Assembly (NCBI RefSeq): GCF_004795055.1
Contig: NZ_SSBJ01000036.1
Coordinates: 1 to 64,000 of the forward strand
Source: Streptomyces sp. A1136
GTDB lineage: Bacteria; Actinomycetota; Actinomycetes; Streptomycetales; Streptomycetaceae
Direction of reading: 5' to 3'
Length of the DNA stretch: 64,000 bases
In this document: positions 52,873-61,641 of the stretch, piece by piece
How positions within the stretch are numbered: the stretch's first letter is position 1
Layout: the number at the start of each line of letters is the position of its first letter
Position numbers and translations under genes: made by a program
The notes under the pieces: model-generated
What the model was told of the DNA's origin: nothing
What the model saw: the letters and a program-made list of their open reading frames with translations, nothing else
The model's database searches: none

Positions 52873-55170
52873 ATGAGCGGCAGCGCAGTGCACGAGGGAC
52901 CGGTATCGGTGGCCGGCGCCGGGGAGGTCGAACTGACCATCGGCGGGATGACGTGCGCCTCCTGCGCGGCCCGCGTCGAGAAGAAGCTGAACCGGATGGA
53001 CGGGGTCAGCGCCACGGTGAACTACGCCACCGAGAAGGCCAAGGTGTCCTACTCGGGTGACGTGCGGGTGGCCGACCTGATCGCGACCGTCGTCAAGACC
53101 GGCTACACCGCCGAGGAGCCCCCGCCGCCGCCCGTGCCCGAGCCCCCGGCCCGCGACGTCGCCCCGCCGGGCATCCCCGCGCCGGACGCGGTCCCGGACG
53201 ACCCGGCGCTCGACGCGCTGCGCGGGCGGCTGCTGGTCAGCGCCGCCCTGGCGCTGCCGGTCGTGGTCCTGTCCATGGTCCCGGCCCTCCAGTTCGACAA
53301 CTGGCAGTGGCTCTCGCTGACCCTGGCCGCGCCGGTCGTCGTGTGGGGCGCCCTGCCGTTCCACCGGGCCGCCTGGACGAACGCGACACACGGCGCGGCC
53401 ACCATGGACACCCTCGTCTCGCTCGGCACCCTCGCCGCGTTCGGCTGGTCACTGTGGGCGCTGTTCTTCGGTGACGCCGGCATGACCGGGATGCGGCACG
53501 ACTTCGCCCTCACCGCATCCGGGACGGCGGGGGACTCCCTCTACCTGGAGGTGGCGTCCGGCGTCGTCACCTTCATCCTGCTGGGCCGCTACCTGGAGGC
53601 CCGCTCCAAGCGGAAGGCGGGCGCCGCCCTCAAGGCGCTGCTGGAGCTGGGCGCCAAGGACGTGGCCGTCCTGCGCGCCGGCCGCGAGGTGCGGGTGCCC
53701 GTGGGCGCGCTCGTCGTGGGCGACCGGTTCGTGGTCCGCCCCGGCGAGAAGATCGCCACCGACGGCACGGTGGTCGAGGGCGGCTCCGCCGTGGACGTCT
53801 CCTTGCTTACCGGGGAGTCCGTGCCCGTGGACGTGGGCGTCGGCGATCCGGTCACCGGCGCCACCGTCAACACGTCCGGCCGGCTGGTCGTCGAGGCGAC
53901 CCGGGTGGGCGCGGACACCCGCCTGGCCCGGATCGCGCGGCTGGTCGAGGAGGCGCAGAACGGCAAGGCCGAGGTCCAGCGCCTGGCGGACCGGATCTCG
54001 GCGGTGTTCGTGCCGGTCGTCCTGCTGCTCTCCCTCGGGACGTGGGTGACCTGGCTGCTGATCGCCGACGACGCGACGGCCGCGTTCACCGCCGCCGTGG
54101 CCGTCCTGATCATCGCCTGCCCGTGCGCCCTGGGGCTGGCCACCCCGACCGCCCTGATGGTCGGCACCGGCCGGGGCGCCCAACTCGGCATCCTGATCAA
54201 GGGGCCGGAGGTGTTGGAGTCGACCCACCGGGTGGACACCGTCGTCCTGGACAAGACCGGCACCGTCACGACCGGGCGGATGACCCTGACCGGGGTGCAC
54301 CCCGCGCCGGGCGTGGACGGGCTGGAGCTGCTGCGCACGGCCGGCTCCCTGGAACACGCCTCCGAGCACCCCATCGCCCGGGCGATCGCGGTGGCCGCCG
54401 CCGAGCGGGCGGGGGCCCTGCCGGTCCCCGAGGGCTTCGAGAACCTGGCCGGGCTCGGCGTACGGGGCGTGGTGGACGGGCGCTCCGTGTCGGTGGGCCG
54501 GGAGGGCTTCCTGGCGGAGCGCGGCGTCTCCGCCCTGCCGGCCGCCCTGGCCGGCGCCAAGGCGGCCGCCGAGGCCGCGGGCGCCACGGCGGTGCTGGTT
54601 GCTTGGGACGGGGAGGTGCGCGGGGTGCTCGCGGTCGCCGACGCGGTGAAGGCGACCAGCGCCGAGGCGGTGGCGCGGCTGCGGGCGCTGGGCCTCACCC
54701 CGATGCTGCTGACCGGCGACAACCGGGCCGTGGCCGAGGCGGTGGCCGCCGAGGTGGGCATCGACGAGGTGATCGCCGAGGTGCTCCCGCGGGACAAGGT
54801 GGAGGTCGTACGCCACTTGCAGGCCGAGGGCCGCACGGTGGCCATGGTCGGGGACGGCGTCAACGACGCGGCCGCCCTCGCCCAGGCCGACCTGGGCCTG
54901 GCCATGGGGACCGGCACGGACGCGGCCATCGAGGCCGGCGATCTGACCCTCGTACGGGGCGACCTGCGGGTGGCGGCGGACGCGATCCGCCTCTCCCGCC
55001 GGACCCTGGCCACCATCAAGGGCAACCTCTTCTGGGCCTTCGGCTACAACCTGGCCGCGCTCCCGTTGGCGGCCTCCGGGCTGCTCAACCCGATGATCGC
55101 CGGGGCGGCCATGGCCTTTTCTTCGGTCTTCGTGGTGACCAACAGCCTGCGGTTGCGGTCCTTCCGCTAG
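52873..55170 (+). CDS. copA: Copper-exporting P1B-type ATPase CopA
   Basis: 765 residues. One N-terminal HMA domain with Cys28 and Cys31 (GGMTCASC). Membrane helices follow; the transport site is CPC at 416-418 (ACPCALGLATPT). The phosphorylation site is Asp460 (LDKTGTVTTG), with the HP motif in EHPIAR and hinge GDGVNDAAAL at 660-669. The actuator has SLLTGESVPVD. It exports Cu(I) from the cytoplasm using ATP. ATG 52873 has GGAG 6 bases upstream. It is co-directional with copZ and expected to be under the same CsoR operator, subject to the intervening hairpin. Confidence 0.95.
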   Translation: MSGSAVHEGPVSVAGAGEVELTIGGMTCASCAARVEKKLNRMDGVSATVNYATEKAKVSYSGDVRVADLIATVVKTGYTAEEPPPPPVPEPPARDVAPPGIPAPDAVPDDPALDALRGRLLVSAALALPVVVLSMVPALQFDNWQWLSLTLAAPVVVWGALPFHRAAWTNATHGAATMDTLVSLGTLAAFGWSLWALFFGDAGMTGMRHDFALTASGTAGDSLYLEVASGVVTFILLGRYLEARSKRKAGAALKALLELGAKDVAVLRAGREVRVPVGALVVGDRFVVRPGEKIATDGTVVEGGSAVDVSLLTGESVPVDVGVGDPVTGATVNTSGRLVVEATRVGADTRLARIARLVEEAQNGKAEVQRLADRISAVFVPVVLLLSLGTWVTWLLIADDATAAFTAAVAVLIIACPCALGLATPTALMVGTGRGAQLGILIKGPEVLESTHRVDTVVLDKTGTVTTGRMTLTGVHPAPGVDGLELLRTAGSLEHASEHPIARAIAVAAAERAGALPVPEGFENLAGLGVRGVVDGRSVSVGREGFLAERGVSALPAALAGAKAAAEAAGATAVLVAWDGEVRGVLAVADAVKATSAEAVARLRALGLTPMLLTGDNRAVAEAVAAEVGIDEVIAEVLPRDKVEVVRHLQAEGRTVAMVGDGVNDAAALAQADLGLAMGTGTDAAIEAGDLTLVRGDLRVAADAIRLSRRTLATIKGNLFWAFGYNLAALPLAASGLLNPMIAGAAMAFSSVFVVTNSLRLRSFR

Positions 55171-55571
55171 AGGATTCCCTTCGCACCGCACACACAGATC
55201 CTTCACAGGAGACGCAGATCACAGTGATTCGAACGTAACCATCCGGCGGATGCGCGGGTCTAATGGGGTGATGCCAGGAACGTCTTGGGGGACGTTCGCG
55301 GGAGGTCTTGGGGGACGTCCCGGGCATCAGCCGGCCGGGACACGTGCGCCCCGGGGAGCTTTGAGCGGCCCTCCCGACCCGTACGGGTCCCGGCAAGAAC
55401 CCCATCGGAGTGCTTCACGACCGCACTCCTCGCCGACACCCCGGTTCGGGTCCCGTGGGGGGAATCCGTTCCGGGGAAAGGAAAGCGCCCCGACCGTCGA
55501 CCCGTGGGGGGATCGACGGCGGGGCGCTTTTCGTGTGCGCGCGGGCCCTGGCGGGTCCGGGAAGCCTCGGG
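55171..55571. other. Intergenic region between copA and citrate synthase genes
   Basis: 401 bases between convergent genes and without a supportable CDS. It contains two copies of GTCTTGGGGGACGT (55282-55295 and 55305-55318) and a strong terminator near the right end. Nothing else is recognised. Confidence 0.55.
55482..55530. terminator. Strong terminator of the citrate synthase gene
   Basis: The arm from 55482 (AAAGCGCCCCG, then CCGTCGA after a bulged A) pairs with 55512-55530 ending CGGGGCGCTTT. Eighteen pairs with one bulge, flanked by A- and T-runs on both sides, so it can work in both directions, closing the leftward citrate synthase gene (which stops at 55572) and rightward copA transcripts. 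Confidence 0.88.
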
Positions 55572-56861
55572 TCAGCGGGCCTCGACCGGGACGAAGTCGC
55601 GCAGGACCTCGCCGGTGTAGATCTGGCGCGGGCGACCGATGCGGGAGCCGGGCTCCTTGATCATCTCGTGCCACTGGGCGATCCAGCCGGGGAGCCGGCC
55701 GAGCGCGAAGAGCACGGTGAACATCTCGGTCGGGAAGCCCATGGCCCGGTAGATGAGACCGGTGTAGAAGTCCACGTTCGGGTAGAGGTTGCGCGCGACG
55801 AAGTACTCGTCGGCCAGCGCGTGCTCCTCCAGCTTGAGCGCGATGTCGAGCAGCTCGTCGCTCTTGCCCAGCGCCGAGAGGACGTCGTGCGCCGCCGCCT
55901 TGATGATCTTCGCCCGGGGGTCGAAGCTCTTGTAGACGCGGTGCCCGAAGCCCATGAGGCGGACGCCGTCTTCCTTGTTCTTCACCTTGCGGATGAAGGC
56001 GTCGACGTCGCCGCCGTCGTTCTTGATGCCTTCCAGCATCTCCAGCACCGACTGGTTGGCGCCGCCGTGCAGGGGGCCCCACAGGGCCGAGATGCCGGCG
56101 GAGATCGAGGCGAACATGTTCGCCTGCGAGGAACCGACCAGACGCACGGTGGAGGTCGAGCAGTTCTGCTCGTGGTCCGCGTGCAGGATCAGCAGCTTGT
56201 CCAGCGCCGAGACGACGACCGGGTCCAGGTCGTACTCCTGGGCCGGCACGGAGAAGGTCATGCGCAGGAAGTTCTCGACGTAGCCGAGGTCGTTGCGCGG
56301 GTAGACCACCGGGTGACCGACGGACTTCTTGTACGCGTACGCGGCGATCGTCGGCAGCTTGGCCAGCAGCCGGATCGTCGAGAGGTGGCGCTGCTTCTCG
56401 TCGAACGGGTTGTGGCTGTCCTGGTAGAACGTCGACAGCGCGCTGACCACGGAGGAGAGCATCGCCATCGGGTGCGCGTCGCGCGGGAAGCCGTCGTAGA
56501 ACCGCTTGACGTCCTCGTGCAGCAGCGTGTGCTGGGTGATCTCGTTGCGGAACGACGCGAGCTGGTCGACGGTCGGCAGCTCCCCGTTGATCAGCAGGTA
56601 GGCGACCTCGATGAAGGTCGAACGCTCGGCCAGCTGCTCGATCGGGTAGCCGCGGTAGCGCAGGATGCCCTGCTCGCCGTCGAGGTAGGTAATCGCGGAC
56701 TTGTAGGCGGCGGTGTTGCCGTAGCCACTGTCCAAGGTGACGAGCCCGGTCTGGGCCCGCAGCTTCGAGATGTCGAAGCCCTGGTCACCGACGGTGCTCT
56801 CGACCACCGGGTAGGTGTATTCACCGTCCGCGTACCGGAGTACTACAGAGTTGTCGCTCAC
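55572..56861 (-). CDS. citA: Citrate synthase (type II)
   Basis: 429-residue citrate synthase, the TCA-cycle entry enzyme condensing oxaloacetate with acetyl-CoA. Family motifs are LHADHEQNCSTSTVRL and WGPLHGGANQ (catalytic His residues) and FGHRVYKSFDPRA; the catalytic Asp lies in NVDFYTG. The length and N-terminal small domain (LRYADGEYTYPV) fit the allosteric hexameric type II. GTG 56861 gives the normal start SDNSVVLRY and has GAGGGAT upstream; the frame extends to 57224 without such support. PknG-FHA signalling in the same window controls TCA flux in relatives, but no direct link is visible here. Confidence 0.95.
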   Translation of the reverse strand: MSDNSVVLRYADGEYTYPVVESTVGDQGFDISKLRAQTGLVTLDSGYGNTAAYKSAITYLDGEQGILRYRGYPIEQLAERSTFIEVAYLLINGELPTVDQLASFRNEITQHTLLHEDVKRFYDGFPRDAHPMAMLSSVVSALSTFYQDSHNPFDEKQRHLSTIRLLAKLPTIAAYAYKKSVGHPVVYPRNDLGYVENFLRMTFSVPAQEYDLDPVVVSALDKLLILHADHEQNCSTSTVRLVGSSQANMFASISAGISALWGPLHGGANQSVLEMLEGIKNDGGDVDAFIRKVKNKEDGVRLMGFGHRVYKSFDPRAKIIKAAAHDVLSALGKSDELLDIALKLEEHALADEYFVARNLYPNVDFYTGLIYRAMGFPTEMFTVLFALGRLPGWIAQWHEMIKEPGSRIGRPRQIYTGEVLRDFVPVEAR

Positions 56862-57043
56862 GTCATCCCTCACCGACGTAGTGCCTCTTCTTCGAGGTGC
56901 CCTGACTGCCTCTACCTTCCCCCATTTGGCGCAGGAGAGTGCACTCGGGGTCGGCCTTTGGTGCTTATGACGGCACTGAGTGCCTTCAATCTGAACATCC
57001 TGCCCCTTGTGCGCACTGCCGGGAACCCCAAATGATCGATCAT

Positions 57044-59287
57044 TTAGGTGATGTTTCCCACCGGTATCCGGCCGGACAGTCTGGGGGCGACAGCCGTGTA
57101 CCTCCTGCCTGCGGAAACGGTACGCACCGCCTGGCCGAGCGCCTTGCGTGACCCGACCAGAACGACCAGTTTCTTCGCCCTGGTCACCGCCGTGTAGAGC
57201 AGATTCCGCTGGAGCATCATCCAAGCCCCGGTGGTGACCGGGATCACGACCGCCGGATACTCGCTGCCCTGGGAGCGGTGGATGGTGACGGCGTACGCGT
57301 GGGCCAGCTCATCGAGCTCGGAGAACTCGTAGCCGACCTCCTCGTCCTCTTCCGTCCGCACCGTCAGACGCTGTTCGTCCAGGTCAAGGCCGGTGACGAC
57401 GCCGACCGTGCCGTTGAAGACGCCGTTGGCGCCCTTCTCGTAGTTGTTCCGGATCTGGGTGACCTTGTCACCCACCCGGAAGACCCGGCCGCCGAACCGC
57501 TTCTCGGGCAGGCCGGGACGGGCGGGCGTCACCGCCTGTTGGAGCAGGCCGTTGAGGTTGCCCGCCCCGGCAGGCCCCCGGTGCATCGGCGCGAGCACCT
57601 GGATGTCACGGCGCGGATCCAGGCCGAATCTGGCCGGAATGCGCCGTGCGGCCACGTCCACGGCGAGCCGGCCGGCCTCCTCGGTGTCCTCCTCGGGGAA
57701 GAGGAAGAAGTCCGGCAGCCCGTCGGTGATGGGCGGCACACCGGTATTGATCCGGTGGGCGTTGGTGACCACGCCCGACTGCTGGGCCTGGCGGAAGATC
57801 CTGGTCAGGCGGACGGCGGGCACCGGCCCGTCCTCCGCGAGCAGGTCCCGGAGCACCTCGCCCGCGCCCACGGACGGCAACTGGTCCACGTCCCCGACCA
57901 ACAAGAGGTGCGCCCCGGGGGCCACCGCCTTCACCAGTTTGTTCGCCAGCAGCAGATCCAACATCGAGGCTTCGTCCACCACGACGAGATCCGCGTCCAA
58001 GGGGCGGTCCCGGTCGAAGGCCGCGTCGCCGCCCGGCTTGAGTTCCAACAGCCGGTGCACGGTGGAGGCGTCGGCCCCGGTCAGCTCCGAGAGCCGTTTC
58101 GCGGCCCGGCCGGTGGGCGCCGCCAAGACCACCTTGGCCTTCTTGGCCCGGGCCAGTTCCACGATCGAGCGGACGGTGAAGGACTTGCCGCAGCCGGGCC
58201 CTCCCGTGAGGACGGCGACCCGGCGGGTGAGGGCCAGTCGGACGGCGTCCCGCTGCTCCGGGGCGAGCGCGGCCCCGGTGCGGCCGGCCAGCCAGGTCAG
58301 CGCCTTGTCCCAGTCCACGTCCTGGAAGCCGGGCATCCGGTCCTCCTCCGCGTACAACAGCCGCCGCACCTGGCCGACCAGCGACAGCTCGGCGCGGTGG
58401 AAGGGCACCAGGTACACGGCGGTGAGCGGCGGCCCGCCCTGGGGGTCCGGCACGGATTCCCGGACGACGCCCTCCGGGTCCGCGGCCAGCTCGGCCAGGC
58501 AGTCGATGACTAGCCCGGTGTCCACTTGGAGGAGTTTGACCCCGTCGGCGATCAGCCGTTCCTCGGGAAGGAAGCAGTGGCCCTGGTCGGTGGACTGCGA
58601 CAGGGCGTACTGGAGCCCGGCCTTGACCCGTTCCGGGCTGTCGTGCGGGATGCCGACGGCCTGGGCGATGCGGTCGGCGGTGAGGAAGCCGATGCCCCAG
58701 ACGTCGGCGGCGAGCCGGTAGGGCTGGTTGCGGACCACGGAGATGGAGGCGTCGCCGTACTTCTTGTAGATGCGGACCGCGATGGAGGTGGAGACGCCGA
58801 CGCCCTGGAGGAAGACCATGACCTCCTTGATGGCCTTCTGCTCCTCCCAGGCGGCGCCGATCAGCTTGGTCCGCTTCGGCCCGAGGCCGGGCACTTCGAT
58901 CAGCCGCTTCGGCTCGCCCTCGATCACCTCCAGGGTGTCGGTGCCGAAGTGGTCGACGATGCGCTCGGCGATCTTCGGCCCGATGCCCTTGATGAGGCCG
59001 GAGCCCAGATAGCGGCGGATGCCCTGGATGGTGGCGGGCAGGATGGTGGAGTAGTTCTCGACGCTGAACTGCTTGCCGTACTGGGGGTGGGAGCCCCAGC
59101 GGCCCTCCATGCGCAGGGACTCGCCGGGCTGCGCGCCGAGCAGGGAACCGACGACGGTCAGCAGGTCTCCGGCGCCCCGGCCGGTGTCGACCCGGGCGAC
59201 CGTGTAGCCGCTCTCCTCGTTGGCGTAGGTGATGCGTTCCAGCACCCCCTCGACCACCGCGAGTTGCACTGCCCCGTTGCTCGTCAT
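57044..59287 (-). CDS. recD2: RecD2-type SF1B DNA helicase
   Basis: 747 residues. The N-terminal extension carries an OB-like domain and helix-hairpin-helix segments (GIGPKIAERIVDHFG; GLGPKRTKLIGAAW). The SF1B motor has Walker A GGPGCGKS with Lys368, AAPTGRAAKRLSEL (motif Ia), VVDEASMLDL (motif II), and the C-terminal YAVTIHRSQGSEYPAVVIP and LYTAVTRAKKLVVL. The N-terminal extension and absence of RecB/RecC neighbours define RecD2, a 5'-3' helicase active in DNA repair and replication-fork control. ATG 59287 is the natural start; the open frame beyond it is Arg/Pro shadow. Confidence 0.94.
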   Translation of the reverse strand: MTSNGAVQLAVVEGVLERITYANEESGYTVARVDTGRGAGDLLTVVGSLLGAQPGESLRMEGRWGSHPQYGKQFSVENYSTILPATIQGIRRYLGSGLIKGIGPKIAERIVDHFGTDTLEVIEGEPKRLIEVPGLGPKRTKLIGAAWEEQKAIKEVMVFLQGVGVSTSIAVRIYKKYGDASISVVRNQPYRLAADVWGIGFLTADRIAQAVGIPHDSPERVKAGLQYALSQSTDQGHCFLPEERLIADGVKLLQVDTGLVIDCLAELAADPEGVVRESVPDPQGGPPLTAVYLVPFHRAELSLVGQVRRLLYAEEDRMPGFQDVDWDKALTWLAGRTGAALAPEQRDAVRLALTRRVAVLTGGPGCGKSFTVRSIVELARAKKAKVVLAAPTGRAAKRLSELTGADASTVHRLLELKPGGDAAFDRDRPLDADLVVVDEASMLDLLLANKLVKAVAPGAHLLLVGDVDQLPSVGAGEVLRDLLAEDGPVPAVRLTRIFRQAQQSGVVTNAHRINTGVPPITDGLPDFFLFPEEDTEEAGRLAVDVAARRIPARFGLDPRRDIQVLAPMHRGPAGAGNLNGLLQQAVTPARPGLPEKRFGGRVFRVGDKVTQIRNNYEKGANGVFNGTVGVVTGLDLDEQRLTVRTEEDEEVGYEFSELDELAHAYAVTIHRSQGSEYPAVVIPVTTGAWMMLQRNLLYTAVTRAKKLVVLVGSRKALGQAVRTVSAGRRYTAVAPRLSGRIPVGNIT

Positions 59288-59362
59288 GCCTAGAACGTAC
59301 CGGCCGCCGCCGACAGCGCGCCGCCCCTGTGGACGAACCGGAACCGGGGGGGCGGACCGAAA

Positions 59363-59390
59363 AGGGGCCCGGCCTTCCGGCCGGACCCCT
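59363..59390 (-). terminator. Intrinsic terminator of the EamA transporter gene
   Basis: Read leftwards, AGGGG-T-CCGGCC and GGCCGG-G-CCCCT form an 11-pair stem with one mismatch and a 4-base loop, directly followed by TTTT on the minus strand. It lies 127 bases after the EamA stop. Confidence 0.82.
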
Positions 59391-59516
59391 CCACGGTTAC
59401 CCCTCCCGTGCCGGACTTCCCGATCCCCCCAGATCCCCTCCCGGAAGTACCGACGTCCCCTACGACCCGCCACCGCCCCCGGTGGTTGCACCCGACCCCA
59501 GGTCTTTACTTTTCCA

Positions 59517-60524
59517 TTACCCGAGGGGTGCTCGACCGGCGGCTGCCGTCGCGGGCGGAGCCTCGGGACCGGCCGGCGCCGCGGGGGCCCGTGCCGTCGG
59601 GGCGTGCGCCGCACGACCCTCCTCCGTACGGGCCTCCTCCGTACGGGCCTCCTCCCTGCGGGACTTCGAGCGCGCGGGCGCCAACGACGTGAGCCCGACC
59701 CCGCCGACGAGCAGGACGGCGGCCGACCACCGCGCGCCCGAGACGCCCTCCCCGAGCACCAGCGCGGCCGAGGACATGCCGAACACGGGGACCAGCAACG
59801 AGAACGGGGCCACGGCGGAGGCCGGGTAGCGGCGCAGCAGGTAGCCCCAGGCGCCGAAGCCGAACACCGTCGACACCCACGCGACATAGCCGATGACGGC
59901 GACCCCGGACCAGTCCAGGGCCCGCAGCGCGGCCAGATCGCGGTCGGGCCCCTCCAGCAGCAGCGACAGCCCGATCAGCGGCAACACCGGGACGGTGCAC
60001 ACCCACACCATGAAGTTCAGCGCGTCGGGCGGGGCGGCCTTGCGGGTCAGCACGTTGGACACGCCCCAGCAGGCGGCGGCCGCCACGACGAGCGTGAAGC
60101 CGGCGACCGGCCCGGACGCGCCCTCGTCCACGGCGGCGACCGCGATCCCGGCGAGGGCCACACCCATGCCGAGCACCCGCAGCGGTCGGGGCCGCTCCCG
60201 CAGGACGACCGCGGCGAGGACGGCGGTGAAGACGGCCTGGACCTGGAGGACGAGGGAGGACAGACCGGCGGGCATCCCGGCGGCCATGCCGGTGAACAGC
60301 AGGCCGAACTTGGCTATGCCCAGGGCCACGCCGACCCCGACGACCCACTTCCAGGCCACCTTGGGCCGGCCGACGAAGAAGACGGCGGGCAGCGCGGCGA
60401 CGAGGAACCTCAGCGCGGACAGGAGCAACGGCGGGAAGTGGCCGAGTCCGATCTGGATGACGACGAAGTTGAACCCCCAGACGGCGGTCACGAGTACGGC
60501 GAGTGCGGTGTGTACGGGACGCAT
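59517..60524 (-). CDS. EamA-family (DMT) transporter
   Basis: 335-residue membrane protein with ten hydrophobic helices in two EamA repeats. The first opens ALAVLVTAVWGFNFVVIQIG; the second includes TLVVAAAACWGVSNVLTRKA. It likely exports a small metabolite such as an amino acid. The C-terminal cytoplasmic tail contains a short tandem repeat (EEARTEEARTEEGRA). ATG 60524 gives the normal first helix; the ORF extends a little upstream. It is divergent from the LysR gene, whose product is the probable regulator. Confidence 0.9.
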   Translation of the reverse strand: MRPVHTALAVLVTAVWGFNFVVIQIGLGHFPPLLLSALRFLVAALPAVFFVGRPKVAWKWVVGVGVALGIAKFGLLFTGMAAGMPAGLSSLVLQVQAVFTAVLAAVVLRERPRPLRVLGMGVALAGIAVAAVDEGASGPVAGFTLVVAAAACWGVSNVLTRKAAPPDALNFMVWVCTVPVLPLIGLSLLLEGPDRDLAALRALDWSGVAVIGYVAWVSTVFGFGAWGYLLRRYPASAVAPFSLLVPVFGMSSAALVLGEGVSGARWSAAVLLVGGVGLTSLAPARSKSRREEARTEEARTEEGRAAHAPTARAPAAPAGPEAPPATAAAGRAPLG

Positions 60525-60584
60525 GCTCCGAGCATCGCCGGCCCGACCGTGTAGCACCAGCGCGGATCTCTTCCGGGATGGATG

Positions 60585-60595
60585 AAGCAACGCTT
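60585..60595. promoter_or_regulatory. Candidate LysR binding site between eamA and lysR-type genes
   Basis: A short inverted repeat AAGC-AAC-GCTT inside TGAAGCAACGCTTA (T-N12-A), close to the T-N11-A LysR box pattern, in the 105-base gap between the two divergent start codons. Confidence 0.4.
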
Positions 60596-60629
60596 ACGTC
60601 TCATGCCGGCCCGGGGCTACCATCGCGGC

Positions 60630-61592
60630 ATGCTCGACCTGTCCCGGCTGCGCGCCCTGCACGCCGTCTCCGTCCACGGTTCGGTCGCGGGCGCGGCGGC
60701 CGCCCTCGGCTACACCCCCTCCGCCGTCTCGCAGCAGATCGCCAAACTGGAGCGCGAGACCCGCACCACGCTGCTGGAGCGGCGCGGGCGCGGGGTCGCC
60801 CTGACCGAGGAGGCGCGCCACCTCGCCGACACGGCCCGGGAGTTGCTGGCGATCGTGGAGAGGGCCGAGACGACGCTGGAGGAGCGGCGCGGGCAGCCGA
60901 GCGGACTGCTGACGGTGGCCGCCTTCGCCTCGGCGGCGCGCGGCCTGCTGCCCGGTGTGCTGGCGGAGCTGGCCGAGCGCCATCCGGCACTGGACGTCCG
61001 CCTGACGGAGGTGGACCCGCACCTGTCGGTCGACCTCGTGGCGCGCGGGGTCACCGACCTGGCTGTGGCGCACGACTGGGACATCGCCCCGCTCCCGGCC
61101 CCCGAGGGCATCGAGCAGGCGGTGATCGGGGACGACCACTGCGACCTCGTCGTACCGGCGGGCCATCCGTTCACCGCGCGCGCCGTGATCCGCCGGGCTG
61201 ATCTCGGCGGCGAGCGGTGGGTGTGCCAGCCCCCGGGGCGGGTCTGCCACGACTGGCTGGTGCGGACCCTGCGCACGGCCGGCTTCGAGCCCGACATCGC
61301 GCACGTCGCCGAGGAGAACCACACCATCGTCGCCCTGGTGGCGGCGGGGCTCGGGGTGGCGGTCGTGCCGCGTCTGGGGACGGGCGCGCTGCCCCGGGGG
61401 GCGGTGGCCGTGCCGCTGGAGCCCGGGCCGGTCCGCCGGCTGTACGCGCTGTGGCGTACGGGCGCTGCCCGCCGCCCCGCCATCACGGCGGCGGTCCACA
61501 CCCTGCGCACGCACTGGGCGGCCCGGGCCGGCGGGTGCGCACCGGCCCCGGGCGGAACCACTGCTCCCGAAGGGCCACTTCCGGGGGACTGA
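60630..61592 (+). CDS. LysR-family transcriptional regulator
   Basis: 320 residues. The N-terminal winged HTH (SRLRALHAVSVHGSVAGAAA; SAVSQQIAKLERETRTTLLE) is followed by a LysR substrate-binding domain (LLTVAAFASAARGLLPGVLA; GLGVAVVPRLGTGAL). ATG 60630 starts at LDLSRLRAL, the canonical LysR N-terminus. It is divergently paired with the EamA exporter gene and probably activates it in response to an exported metabolite; this is context inference. Confidence 0.92.
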   Translation: MLDLSRLRALHAVSVHGSVAGAAAALGYTPSAVSQQIAKLERETRTTLLERRGRGVALTEEARHLADTARELLAIVERAETTLEERRGQPSGLLTVAAFASAARGLLPGVLAELAERHPALDVRLTEVDPHLSVDLVARGVTDLAVAHDWDIAPLPAPEGIEQAVIGDDHCDLVVPAGHPFTARAVIRRADLGGERWVCQPPGRVCHDWLVRTLRTAGFEPDIAHVAEENHTIVALVAAGLGVAVVPRLGTGALPRGAVAVPLEPGPVRRLYALWRTGAARRPAITAAVHTLRTHWAARAGGCAPAPGGTTAPEGPLPGD

Positions 61593-61641
61593 GCGAGTGT
61601 CCGCGGCTGCGGGGGCACGGCCCGGCAGTAGGGTCCGGCGG

